Positions 15,744 through 26,000 of a DNA stretch of 64,000 nt are shown here, piece after piece. Numbering within the stretch: position 1 is the stretch's first letter; every line of letters starts with the position of its first letter. Position numbers and translations under genes: made by a program. The stretch comes from Chitinophaga sancti. GTDB taxonomy: Bacteria; Bacteroidota; Bacteroidia; Chitinophagales; Chitinophagaceae. Location of the stretch: assembly GCF_034424315.1 (NCBI RefSeq), contig NZ_CP139972.1, positions 1 to 64,000 on the forward strand, given 5' to 3'. The notes under the pieces are model-generated. The model was not told the origin of the DNA and did no database searches. It saw only the letters and a program-made list of their open reading frames with translations.

Positions 15744-18700
15744 TTAGAAAGAAAGGGCTGCGCCGAATAAATAGGATTTTGGTGTTGGCAGGTTTCTATA
15801 CCCACTGTTTAAACTGAAAGTCTCAGGATCTATCTCATCATTATTCGCTGTCCACAACCAGAGATTATTCGCCTGTGCTGTCAGCCTGAGTCCTTTTATA
15901 TGCAGCAGTTTGCAATACTTGCCGGAGAGTGTGTAAGCCAGCGCCACGTTGCGAAGTCGCATAGACGCTGCACTTACCACCTGTAGGTCTGAATAGGAAT
16001 AGTAAGAAGACAATGTACTTGCATACGCCATCAGCGCTGCAGGGTAATCTACCTGTAATCTTGGAATATCTGTATTTGTATTATTGTCCTTATATCTTCT
16101 TGCAAGCGACTCATCTGTCTGGTTAAAACCATTCAATGCGATCGCGTCCTTTCTCATTTTATGACCGCCATAGTAAGCGAGGTTCGCCGTCAGCTCAAAA
16201 CCTTTGTAACCCACCATCTGCTGGAAAAATGCAGTGTATCTTGGTGTGGTGGTACCCATCAGTTTTACAGCTGCAGGCTTATTGATCGCAGTCACAGAAG
16301 AAGGTGTATTTGTTGCATCAAAGGTTACATTGACTTTGCCATCCTGGTCATAAAAAGTAGGATAGCCATTCACCATACCTGCATAACGATAAGCATACAA
16401 GGCATTCAGTGGTGTGCCTGCATAATAGTTCGCATTGGGTGAGCCAATGAGAGAATATGGATCGGTTACAGAGTGCGTCACTTTCTCAATCCTGTTCTTG
16501 TTGAAGCCCACTGTCAGGCGGGAAGCCAGTGTTAAGCCCTTCCTGTTGAACCAGGTGCTGTTCACCATAATTTCCAGGCCGCGATTCGTCATCGCGCCGT
16601 TATTGATGGTCATAGATGAGGCACCTACAGTAGGATCAAGATCTGTTGTAGCCAGCAGGTCAGAACTGTATTTACGGTAGTAATCGATACTACCATTCAG
16701 TATATTAAAGAGTGTATAGTCGGCACCGAAGTTCAGCGTAGCCGTTTTCTCCCAGCGCAGTTTTGGATTTGGCAGGGTACTCACATTTGAATATTGTAAG
16801 CTAGGATACAGGTTGTCGCTTTTTAAAGTTGCCCTGATAAAAGGAGAGGTGCTCTGGTCTACGTTTCCCCCGATACCATAAGTGGCACGTACTTTCAGGT
16901 AATTCAGCCAGGATACATCATGCAGGAAACGCTCGTTGGTCGCATTCCATCCTCCGCCAACAGACCATAAAGGACGGTACCTGTATTTGGGATCTGTACC
17001 AAAGAGATCTGTCTGATCTACCCGCACACTACCTGTCAGGTTATAACGGTCATTGAAAGTATAACCAAAATTACCATAGAATGAAACGTAGCGGTGGCGG
17101 GTAGTATACCTGATCTTGCCGGGTGTATAACTCAGGGTGGTAGTTCCATAGAGATAACTGTTAATACCATTCTCTGTCATGGAATACCAGTCTACCAGGG
17201 TAGAACTTAGCGTCACCGGGTTATAACCATAGATCAGTGAACTATTGGTGCCGGGTGTATACAGTTCTCTTGTTTCCATACCCGCAATTGCAAAGAGGGA
17301 ACTGTTTTTGCCGGCTACTTTAAAATCATTGTTATAGTCTAGCTGTTGACGGAATGTAAAGTTCCTTGCCCGGGAATTTGCTGTATATAAACGATCGCCG
17401 GTTGGAATGGCTTCTGTATATTTCCCGGTTGTGCTGTTGTAGGTGAGCATGGCATTGTACAGGTAACGCATCCGGTAGGAGTCTGCTTCAGACTGCGTAC
17501 TCAGTTCTTTCCTGCTCATTTCATATTGCAGTTTCACCCCGTATTTCAGGTGCTTGCTGAACCGGATATCTACATCCGTAAATGCACGCAGCCAAAGGGT
17601 ATTGCTTTTAGTGAGACCTTTATTTAGTTCATCGAGTACGTTGAACTTTACTGATTTGAAATTGGAGTTGGCAGCAATTGTATTTGCTACCTGTGCGTTC
17701 ATCCCATCAGCACCACTGAAGCCATCTTCTGCGTTTACATAATCAGCATATACCCTATTACCATTAGCATCCAGGATGGTAGAATATCTTGGCTGTAATT
17801 CGTAGCTATTATAAGTGTCATAGGTAGATTCTTCTGTGCTATAACGGCCATTCAATCCTGCGGTGATATCCAGCCATTTGTTGACAGTGTAGATGTTCTT
17901 AAAATATACGGAGAGGATATCGCTGGTATTGTATTTTATCCGTGCCTGGTTACCTTCATAGTTTACAGATACGTAGGTATTACTTTTGTCGCTGGCATTG
18001 CTCAGGGAGATGTTGTAGCGTTGCTTCATCTCATTCTTCCACACGTACTTTGTATAATCCCTGATGTAGTCATTTTTTCTCCACTGTGCCAGGGTATTGT
18101 TTACTTCTTCCTGCGTCACTTTCCCATTTGCCTGGTTCTGGTAGAGGGCATATAATGGAGAATAGTATTTTATTGTACCGTTGCCTATGGTACCATAGCT
18201 GTCGAATAACTCGGTTGTGTTCCCACCGTAATTATTCAGTTCATAATTATACTTGTCTGTTTCATAGTCAATGATCTGGCTGGTAGTAGCGTAGTGCATC
18301 TTTGCGACATCCGGTTTCGTGGTAATGAAGTGGTCAGCGTTAACACTGATCTGCACGCCTGAACCGCGTTTGCCTTTTTTTGTGGTGAGCACGATCACGC
18401 CATTTGCCGCTCTTGCACCGTAAATGGAGGAAGCTGCCGCATCTTTCAGTACAGTTACTGATTCGACGTCGTACACGTTGATGTCGGACAGTTGACCTTC
18501 AGTGATCATACCATCTATCACCAGCAGGGGCCTTGCACCTGAAGTATCGATACCAAATGTATTTGTTCCCCTGATGGCAGGCACACCACGATAAAAACTC
18601 ACACCTGCTACCTTACCTTCCAGTGCGGAAGTAAGGTTATTGTTCAGCTGTGTATTCAGTTCTTTTTCGTTTACGGTGGTCATTGCGGCAGCAGATCTCT

Positions 18701-19382
18701 CCTTTGATACCAGCTGATAACCGGTATTTGCGATGGCGATTTCTCCCAATGATTTTACGTCAGGTTCGAGGTGTATGGTCAGTGCCAGGTTGCTGGGATC
18801 AACCATGTTTGAAGTGACGCCCTCCGGCAGCGCTTCTTTACCACAGCAGGCAGCAATGGTGACGGAGCGTTTTTTGTAACCCATGTAGGTAAAGGTCAGG
18901 GTTTGCTTTTCCTGGACTTCATGCAGGGTAAAAACACCGTCTTTGTCAGTCGTACCGCCATAGGGCGTATTACCAATGGCTACAGAAACCAATGGTAATA
19001 CCTGCCCGTTTTCGCCGGTCACTTTACCGCTTACATGGAAGATCCGTACCATGCGAAAACCGTCACCATCTTCATGATTCATTTTAGAATGATCATGTTT
19101 GATAAAAATGGTTTTGTTTTCAATGGTATATTTCAGCGGATTACCTGCCAGTATTTTTTCCAGGTATTCTTTCAGCGGCATGTCTTTGGCATCGATGGAT
19201 ACCGGGGATGCACCACTAAGAATATCCGGGTTGTACATCACGGAATAACCTGTTTGTTGTTTGATCGTACTGATGGCCTTTTCCAGCGAAACCTTCTTAG
19301 CGGTATAGTTGATAGTCTGGGCCATGACAGAACCTGCCATGAGCAGCGCCGCAATAAAGAAGGCAATTAAACGAGATCTCAT
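15744..19382 (-). CDS. SusC/RagA TonB-dependent transporter with STN domain
   Basis: About 1212 residues from the ATG at 19382 (MRSRLIAFFIAALLMAGSV). After the signal peptide comes an STN (secretin/TonB short N-terminal) domain, TINYTAKKVSLEKAISTIKQ onward, then a carboxypeptidase-like beta-sandwich near 120-200 (VSGKVTGENGQVLPLVSVAI), then the plug with VTVLKDAAASSIYGARAANG, and the outer-membrane barrel. The STN domain is the part that signals to FecR anti-sigma proteins, so this transporter senses as well as imports. It lies between fecR and susD in one unit. Imports large nutrients through the outer membrane with energy from TonB. The substrate is unknown; the neighbouring protease suggests peptides. 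Confidence 0.93.
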   Translation of the reverse strand: MRSRLIAFFIAALLMAGSVMAQTINYTAKKVSLEKAISTIKQQTGYSVMYNPDILSGASPVSIDAKDMPLKEYLEKILAGNPLKYTIENKTIFIKHDHSKMNHEDGDGFRMVRIFHVSGKVTGENGQVLPLVSVAIGNTPYGGTTDKDGVFTLHEVQEKQTLTFTYMGYKKRSVTIAACCGKEALPEGVTSNMVDPSNLALTIHLEPDVKSLGEIAIANTGYQLVSKERSAAAMTTVNEKELNTQLNNNLTSALEGKVAGVSFYRGVPAIRGTNTFGIDTSGARPLLVIDGMITEGQLSDINVYDVESVTVLKDAAASSIYGARAANGVIVLTTKKGKRGSGVQISVNADHFITTKPDVAKMHYATTSQIIDYETDKYNYELNNYGGNTTELFDSYGTIGNGTIKYYSPLYALYQNQANGKVTQEEVNNTLAQWRKNDYIRDYTKYVWKNEMKQRYNISLSNASDKSNTYVSVNYEGNQARIKYNTSDILSVYFKNIYTVNKWLDITAGLNGRYSTEESTYDTYNSYELQPRYSTILDANGNRVYADYVNAEDGFSGADGMNAQVANTIAANSNFKSVKFNVLDELNKGLTKSNTLWLRAFTDVDIRFSKHLKYGVKLQYEMSRKELSTQSEADSYRMRYLYNAMLTYNSTTGKYTEAIPTGDRLYTANSRARNFTFRQQLDYNNDFKVAGKNSSLFAIAGMETRELYTPGTNSSLIYGYNPVTLSSTLVDWYSMTENGINSYLYGTTTLSYTPGKIRYTTRHRYVSFYGNFGYTFNDRYNLTGSVRVDQTDLFGTDPKYRYRPLWSVGGGWNATNERFLHDVSWLNYLKVRATYGIGGNVDQSTSPFIRATLKSDNLYPSLQYSNVSTLPNPKLRWEKTATLNFGADYTLFNILNGSIDYYRKYSSDLLATTDLDPTVGASSMTINNGAMTNRGLEIMVNSTWFNRKGLTLASRLTVGFNKNRIEKVTHSVTDPYSLIGSPNANYYAGTPLNALYAYRYAGMVNGYPTFYDQDGKVNVTFDATNTPSSVTAINKPAAVKLMGTTTPRYTAFFQQMVGYKGFELTANLAYYGGHKMRKDAIALNGFNQTDESLARRYKDNNTNTDIPRLQVDYPAALMAYASTLSSYYSYSDLQVVSAASMRLRNVALAYTLSGKYCKLLHIKGLRLTAQANNLWLWTANNDEIDPETFSLNSGYRNLPTPKSYLFGAALSF

Positions 19383-19466
19383 ATCTGTTTTGATTTTGGT
19401 TACAGGCATGGCAATGCTATCCTGTACTGTTGCGTGTACAAGCCATGCTCATTGAACTATTGTTGT

Positions 19467-20561
19467 TTACTTTGTTTGCTTACGAATCAGCAGCTGGTGA
19501 CCGTTTAATGTAAACGAAACCCCCATGTCATCCATTCCTCTTATGACCTGCATCAGCGACAGGTCTCTTTGCATGTCTCCGGCAAAAACCACATCCGGTA
19601 CGCCATCTTCATATACTATTTCAATGTTGTACCAGCGTGCCAGTTGACGCATTACTTCATCGATGCGGGTGCCTCCTTTAAAGGAGAACTGCCCGTTTTT
19701 CCATGCGACGGCCTGTGTGGTGTCGATGTCTGATAATAATTGTTCCTGTCCTTTACTTTCGGTCAGTTCCTGTCCTGGCTTTAATAGTTGTGATTTAACT
19801 TTAATTGCCCCTGTTAGTAATGTTGTTTGTATATAATTTTCATCCTTGTATGCATGCACGTTAAAACGTGTGCCTAATACCTGGATGTTATAACCATCAT
19901 TGACCTGTACATAAAATGGTTGCTTTGCGGAGGCCTGTACCTCGAAATAAGCTTCCCCGGCTACTTTCACGGTTCTGTCAGGACCATTAAACGCGGTAGG
20001 GAATGTGATCGAACTACCTGCATTTAACCATACGCCTGTACCATCGGCGAGTACGATATGAAATTGCCTGCCTGCTGGTGTGGTAATGTTATTGTAAGCA
20101 ACGCTGTTCCCGCTACCCTGGTAGCTGATCTGCCCGTTTTTGAAGGTAACCTGTACCCCCTGCTGGGTGGTGACGGTGCCTTCGCGCAGACTATCCAGCG
20201 AAATCTGGCTACCATCTGCAAGTGTGAGCATGCCGCCGTTCATACCGGGCGCCACGTCGGTGATCTTAGCGGTGATAGCCGTTGTTTTATATTTATAAAA
20301 TGCAGCGACTCCTATTAAGACTGCCACCGAGGCTGCCGCGGCCCACCAATAATTCAGGGAACGTACTTTTGTCCGGTTCCTGATATTGGTCAGCATGCGT
20401 GCCGCATGTGCTGCTTCACTAACTGCCTGTGAAGGCGGAATATGTACAGTCAGATCCTGCTGCTGGTACCATTGTTCCAGTGCCAATCTTTCTGTATCGG
20501 TAATGGTGCCTTGAAACCATTTATCCGCAAGCTCTTGATAGTAGTCTTTTTCTTCAGGCAT
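19467..20561 (-). CDS. FecR-family anti-sigma factor
   Basis: A 364-residue inner-membrane protein. Residues 1-80 form the cytoplasmic anti-sigma part (LADKWFQGTITDTERLALEQ). One membrane helix follows at about 90-107 (WWAAAASVAVLIGVAAF). The periplasmic FecR domain has the typical block TPAGRQFHIVLADGTGVWLNAGSS and VKVAGEAYFEV, and the C-terminal domain (DUF4974-like) is EVMRQLARWYNIEIVYE. It holds the ECF sigma factor (20604-21167) inactive until the STN domain of SusC reports ligand. It starts 42 nt after the sigma gene. Mechanism is inferred from the Fec-type family. Confidence 0.92.
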   Translation of the reverse strand: MPEEKDYYQELADKWFQGTITDTERLALEQWYQQQDLTVHIPPSQAVSEAAHAARMLTNIRNRTKVRSLNYWWAAAASVAVLIGVAAFYKYKTTAITAKITDVAPGMNGGMLTLADGSQISLDSLREGTVTTQQGVQVTFKNGQISYQGSGNSVAYNNITTPAGRQFHIVLADGTGVWLNAGSSITFPTAFNGPDRTVKVAGEAYFEVQASAKQPFYVQVNDGYNIQVLGTRFNVHAYKDENYIQTTLLTGAIKVKSQLLKPGQELTESKGQEQLLSDIDTTQAVAWKNGQFSFKGGTRIDEVMRQLARWYNIEIVYEDGVPDVVFAGDMQRDLSLMQVIRGMDDMGVSFTLNGHQLLIRKQTK

Positions 20562-20603
20562 ATTCTATATGTATAGAAATAAGGGATGAACCCCTACGGG
20601 GAA

Positions 20604-21167
20604 TTAAAAAAAAGTTAATAAAAATGACCGGAAGGCTAGTTTCAAGCGTTTGAGGGCTTTGGTCATCTGGTTCTCAACGGTTTTTTCAGAAATGGAAAGG
20701 GTGGCAGCGATCTCCTTGTTCGAGAGGCCCGCTTCGCGGCTCAGCTGGTAAACCAGTCGGCATTTTTCGGGGAGTTGTTGGGTGATGTCGTACAATTGTT
20801 CCTGTAGTTCTTTGCGGCGAAGGAGGTCTTCAGGAGAGGTGGCATGTATTTCCGGAGTGGGGGAGTAGGCCTGTCTTTGCGATTCTTTGTGCTTTCTGGC
20901 CAGGTATGTGTATACCTGGAACTTGACAGCGGCAGCCAGGTAGGCCTTGAGGGATAGCTCGATATTGATCTCTTGGCGGCGGCGCCATAGGTCGGTAAAG
21001 ATCTCCTGGACGATTTCTTCCGCGTCAGCGGTGTTTTCCAGCTTGCTGGCAGCAATAGCAAACAACAGCTTCCAGTATTGATAATAAATCTGGGTGAAAG
21101 CGGAGTCACTGTCTTCTTTTAGTAAGGAAAGCAGTTCATGGTCACTGTATTGTTTGGTAGCTGGCAA
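20604..21167 (-). CDS. ECF RNA polymerase sigma factor (Bacteroidota family)
   Basis: A 187-residue sigma-70 factor of extracytoplasmic function type. Region 2 is at about 22-90 (FTQIYYQYWKLLFAIAASKL, EEIVQEIFTDLWRRR) and region 4 at about 125-180 (LPEKCRLVYQLSREAGLSNK and EKTVENQMTKALKRLK, the helix-turn-helix). The start appears to be TTG at 21165-21167: an in-frame stop lies directly before it and no ATG is available before region 2. It leads the fecR-susC-susD-protease unit and probably drives it. A rare start codon would keep its level low. Confidence 0.9.
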   Translation of the reverse strand: MPATKQYSDHELLSLLKEDSDSAFTQIYYQYWKLLFAIAASKLENTADAEEIVQEIFTDLWRRRQEINIELSLKAYLAAAVKFQVYTYLARKHKESQRQAYSPTPEIHATSPEDLLRRKELQEQLYDITQQLPEKCRLVYQLSREAGLSNKEIAATLSISEKTVENQMTKALKRLKLAFRSFLLTFF

Positions 21168-21537
21168 TTAAGGTTGATTATCCGGGTGCAAAAATAATAC
21201 GCAGACATTATTTTTTCCGATTTAATTTCAGGCGCGCCATTTAACCTGCGGAGCTTGGCGGAATTGCCTGTAGAGGCGACTGCTTTGAAAAAGGGAAGTT
21301 GGTATATGATTCGTTCGGTGCATTTCCAGGATATTTTTAATGCGGATATCATATTTCAGAATGATTAGACGGGTAAGGTATCGATTGTGGTATTTCATCA
21401 CAGCGCTGATGAAGGAACCGCCACCACCATCATATCACTAACTTAAAAGGTTTTACAGTTGCCAACGATTGAGCTGACCGGGATCAGTAAGGCATTCATC
21501 CAATAAACTGACCGTTTCCATTATCTTTGGCATACCT
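21168..21537. other. Intergenic region between divergent genes
   Basis: 370 nt without a supported gene. It must hold promoters for the sigma factor (minus) and for the gene at 21538 (plus). The only clear structure is an inverted repeat TTCATCA/TGATGAA with a 5-nt loop near 21393-21413, a possible operator. Open frames here are weak and overlap the sigma gene. Confidence 0.5.
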
Positions 21538-22023
21538 ATGGAAATACAATTAAAAGTTCCACTTGTAGAGAAATATTATTCTGCATTGGCAGTTACCCTT
21601 ATTATCATAAGGTTCCCACTTTTCCTGGCATTTGGTTTTTTCCGGGTAGTTGATAACAAGCCATTGAGCATTTTTTTGTTCATTGCTTTTATGGCTGCCA
21701 CTATTGCCAACACTTACATAAAAAAATATAAGAAAATAGGTGAAATCATCCTCGGCTACCATTCAGTTACAGTCAATGGTCAGACCTTCCTGATCCGGGA
21801 CATGCAAAAGCTTTACATCCGGATAGAAACAGGAGAAAGAAGTGTGAGGACGTTGTTGCCGACATTTTTAACTGGTGCCAATAATTTTGTTTTTTTCTAT
21901 ATTAATGAAGTGAAGCAAACTTACCGCCTGTTGATCATTGAGCAGGATGTAAAAGCTGTCGTGTTTTTAAGTAAACAATGGAAAGAATTGCATGGTGAAA
22001 AATTCGAGATGATTCTATTTTAA
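21538..22023 (+). CDS. Hypothetical protein with two membrane helices
   Basis: A 161-residue protein I do not recognise. Two hydrophobic helices at about residues 14-36 and 43-61 form a hairpin (LAVTLIIIRFPLFLAFGFF and SIFLFIAFMAATIANTYI). The rest is cytoplasmic, beta-rich and PH-like in pattern (ILGYHSVTVNGQTFLIRDMQ, FFYINEVKQTYRLLI), ending in a helix KAVVFLSKQWKEL. The architecture is shared by many small Bacteroidota proteins without known role; another of this kind is at 51204-51794. It stands alone between divergent and convergent minus-strand genes. Confidence 0.6.
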   Translation: MEIQLKVPLVEKYYSALAVTLIIIRFPLFLAFGFFRVVDNKPLSIFLFIAFMAATIANTYIKKYKKIGEIILGYHSVTVNGQTFLIRDMQKLYIRIETGERSVRTLLPTFLTGANNFVFFYINEVKQTYRLLIIEQDVKAVVFLSKQWKELHGEKFEMILF

Positions 22024-22029
22024 TAGCAA

Positions 22030-23088
22030 TCACCGCCTGAAAGTAGGGCATAGAGTCTGCCGGCGGCTTTCATTCCTGCTACTCAAAAATCCCCTGTAAG
22101 AAACAATTAACTCCAATCCTCCACGACGCTGAGACGCAACCGCCAGCTTGTCTACATTCACATCATAACTCAGTCCAAACAGGAAATTATACATCTCCAT
22201 TCTCACTACAGGTATGATTGCATCATTCTTCCTGTACAAAACCCCTATCGTGAAATTCCTGGACAAATCCATCTGATCCGAAAAATCCCAGCTGTACATG
22301 GCACCGAATTGCATCGTACTAATACCAACTGCCTCTATAGGAATAATTCTTTTGAACTGCCTGAAATAATCTGCATATAAAATAAACCTGTTTGTCTCAC
22401 TGGTGGGTACTGATAACCCTGCATTGAGCGATATCCGTTTATTCAAAGTTATTTGATTCCCTTTGAAGAATCCCACCTGCGGACTATTCAGATGATACCC
22501 TGCTGCGCCTATAAAGAGATCTACCTCGTTTTTCAAGGTGCCGTTATAACTCACGCCTGCTGCCAGATCAAAATAACTCACACTTGTCTGATCAAATGTT
22601 TGTCTTGAAGAAGGCAGGATACTAAATGCTCCATTACTTCCCATTACAAACTGATCATTGAATTGCAATTTACCCGGATCAAAGCGTTGCTGCATCAGGC
22701 CACCCATAAAAGCCACAGAGATATAAGATACCTTTTCTCTACCGATATAAAAACTGCTATTCACTGCAGGCATGATCTGGGTGGTACTAAACTCTGAAGT
22801 ACCGGCTACGTCGCGCAGTACCTGCAGGCCATATGTTACAGTACTGTTCTCGGAGAATAATGCATGGAAAGGTGTCTTGTACTCGGCGCTCAATCCATAC
22901 GTTCTGTAAGGCACTGTCACGCTTTGCCACTGGTTCCTGTAAGAAGCGGTCACGCGGATATCTCCTTCAAAGATCCCTGCCAGTGCGGGGTTTCTTTGCA
23001 AAGGCTGATCGTAATATTGAGAGTAGCCCACATCCTGTGCGCTTAGATTGAGACTATATAAAGTTAAAAAGGCGATGATCTTTTTCAT
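22030..23088 (-). CDS. PorP/SprF-family type IX secretion membrane protein
   Basis: A 352-residue outer-membrane protein. Signal peptide MKKIIAFLTLYSLNLSAQ is followed by DVGYSQYYDQPLQRNPALAG, the hallmark start of the family, then FEGDIRVTASYRNQW and repeated beta-strands to the end. PorP/SprF proteins help a partner with a type B sorting domain to cross or attach to the outer membrane. The partner is the 1926-residue gene whose stop is 10 nt upstream on the same strand, so the two are one operon. No terminator is evident after the gene. Confidence 0.92.
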   Translation of the reverse strand: MKKIIAFLTLYSLNLSAQDVGYSQYYDQPLQRNPALAGIFEGDIRVTASYRNQWQSVTVPYRTYGLSAEYKTPFHALFSENSTVTYGLQVLRDVAGTSEFSTTQIMPAVNSSFYIGREKVSYISVAFMGGLMQQRFDPGKLQFNDQFVMGSNGAFSILPSSRQTFDQTSVSYFDLAAGVSYNGTLKNEVDLFIGAAGYHLNSPQVGFFKGNQITLNKRISLNAGLSVPTSETNRFILYADYFRQFKRIIPIEAVGISTMQFGAMYSWDFSDQMDLSRNFTIGVLYRKNDAIIPVVRMEMYNFLFGLSYDVNVDKLAVASQRRGGLELIVSYRGFLSSRNESRRQTLCPTFRR

Positions 23089-23098
23089 GGTGCATACT

Positions 23099-26000
23099 TT
23101 AGAATAATGTTACATTCCCTTTCAATGTATAAGGGGTGCCATTCTCACAGATCACTTCTACGGTGTAGATATAAACACCGGTATCTGCTTTTTTGCCATT
23201 GATATATCCATTCCATCCATACTCGCTGCTGTTGGGTGCAAAGTTGCTCCGCTCGTACATTACCCTGCCCCAGCGATTGAAGATCCTGAATGATTTCACG
23301 GTGGCAATACCGCTGGCGCGTACCATCAGGATCCTGTTTTCAGGCAGGCCATCCGGTGTAAAGGCGTTCGGTACAAATACCTGTGCATCTTTGCAGAAGG
23401 CGCGAACGCAAATGGTATCACTGTCACTGCAACCATAAACATTTGTGGCTTTAACGGCATAGCAGGCGTCATTTTTCACAGTCAATATTGGCTTGTCGCA
23501 CAATGCATCATTGCATGTCAGGTCATCTGCCGGTGACCAGGTGTAATTTTGCATAGGCAGTATACCTGGCTCAGTGGCATTCTGAATAGCGGGATCGAGT
23601 GTGATCTTAAACCCGGTTGGCAATATGAGTGTGTCTGTAGCAAATTTTATGATTGGGTAATTTCCTATTTCAATCAGGGTATCTGTTGTTGACGTGCAAC
23701 CTGTTTCGCTGGAGGTAACGATGATTGTGTACCTGCCGGCGTCTGTAAGTGCTACCTTGTCGATACCGGCATGCGTACCATTCACCGGGAATCCGCGGCC
23801 GGGGCCTGTCCACAGGTAAGTCAGGGTAGAATTGTCACCAATGCTACTGGAGGCACTCAGGTATAGTTCATCGCCTACGCAGAGCGGGTTGCGTGTGCTG
23901 ATCACAGGTTTCGAGGGGGATCTGTTGATGACCACAATAAAACTATCGGCATCGGAGATGCAATTATGTTGCGTAGCGTATACTACATAAGTGCCTGCAT
24001 CCGCAACGCTGGCAGACGGGAATGTCACCACCGTATTATTCACGGTATCAGGATAGGGTCCGAAGGCGGGACCAGCCCACACGTATTTGATTTCCCCGTC
24101 CTGCGGATTGGTTGCTGATAATGCAGTCAAAGTAAGTGGCGTTTCACTGCAAATAGGCGGATTATATCCTGCTACGGGTTTTGCCGGCGGATCAGGATCT
24201 TTCAATACAAAGACATCATTCAGGTGTGCGGTGGTACAGCCTCCGGTGCTTTCTGCATAGAAGCCGGTGTAGCTGCCAGCGGTTAATGGCAGTGTGATCC
24301 TGCCATTACTATCGGTAAAGCCGGATGTCACCAGGTCTGTCTGGAATTTTTTATAGTGAACAATGACCGGCACGTTTGGAACAACCTGATCATTCAGGTC
24401 GCTTGTCTGCAATACAATCGTTCCGGAAGGAACGCCGCAGGCAGTTGGATTGCTGAAGTCAGCACCCGTGATCTTCAAAGTTGGATGCACGATGGCGATG
24501 ACACTCACTTTCGGCCCTTCACAGCCAAAACTGCTGCGCTGGTTCACATAATATTGCAGGCGAACGGAATCACTGGTTGGAATAACAGGAGCAGCAGGTA
24601 ATAAGGTTTGCTGCGCATCGTACCAGCGGATGCTATACCCGGGCAGGGACATGGCTTGTAGTGTAACAGCCGCAGCACCCATACAGGTACTGACATCGCT
24701 GCTGACTGGTGCCGGTACTTCGGGATGCACGGTGAGATGGAGATCGTAGGCAGCCCCGGCGCAGGTAGTTTGAACCGGGTTATATGGAATTACCCTGACT
24801 GTGATTACAACATCGCTATTCCCTTTATTGATGTATAAGAGGCTTAAATTTCCCGTAAAATTGCCGCTGCTGATACCTGTTACATTTGCTGGCAAAGTGC
24901 CTGAAACGGCCCAGGAATAGTTTGTATTCGGAACGGAGGAGGCGGGTGTAAAAGTCGCACTTTGATTGGAGCATACTTCCTGGTCCGGAACAGGGAAACT
25001 GATCAGGGGGCTTTCATAGATCGTAATACTGGTAGTCGTCTGAAAACCGGGGCAGGGTGGTGCTGGTGCGATCGTGTAAGTCACCGTATAAGTTCCCGGT
25101 GTACTGGCCGATGGGATAATTGCACCAGTGGTGGCATTGATGCTTAATCCCGCAGGAGCGCTGAATGTGCCACCCGGTGTGCCGGCCTGTGATACAGCCT
25201 GCGGGGTATTCATATTGCTACAGAAAGGACTGCCGTTATAGGAAATCGTGGCTGTTGGTGTGTTGTTTACAGTGACAGTCGTTGTGGCAGTCACATTGCT
25301 GCAACCACCGCTTCCCGGCAGGGTATAAGTGATTGTGTAAATGCCTGGGCTGGCTCCTGCCGGAGATAGTGCGCCTGTAGTCGGATCGATCGTCATTCCT
25401 GCCGGGGAAATACTATAAGCACCGCCTGCATCTCCATTCCTCGTTACATTTACAGCCGCGCTACTGCTGGTATTACAGAGGATTGCAGGGGTGTAGGCAA
25501 TCGTGGCAGCAGGTGGCCGGGTAATAGTAATATTGGTGGTGGTTTGAAAGCCCGGGCAGGGTGGGGCGGCGGCAATGGTATAAGTAACGGTATAAGTTCC
25601 CGGTGTACTGCTGGCTGGTGTGGTGGCACCAGTGGCTGCATTGATTGTTAATCCCGCAGGAGCGCTGAATGTGCCACCTGGCGTGCCGACCTGTGTTACA
25701 GCTTGAGGGATATTCACATTGCCACAGAAAGGGCTGCCGTTATAAGAAATCGATGCGAATGGTGTACTGTTTACAGTGACAGTTGTACTCGCAGTCACCG
25801 TGTTACAACCACCGCTTCCCGGCAGGGTATAAGTGATTGTGTAAATGCCTGGGCTGGCTCCCGCCGGAGATAGTGCGCCTGTAGTCGGATCGATCGTCAT
25901 TCCTGCCGGAGAAATACTATAAGCACCGCCTGCATCTCCATTCCTCGTTACATTTACAGCCGCACTACTGCTGGTATTACAGAGGACTGCAGGGGGGTAG

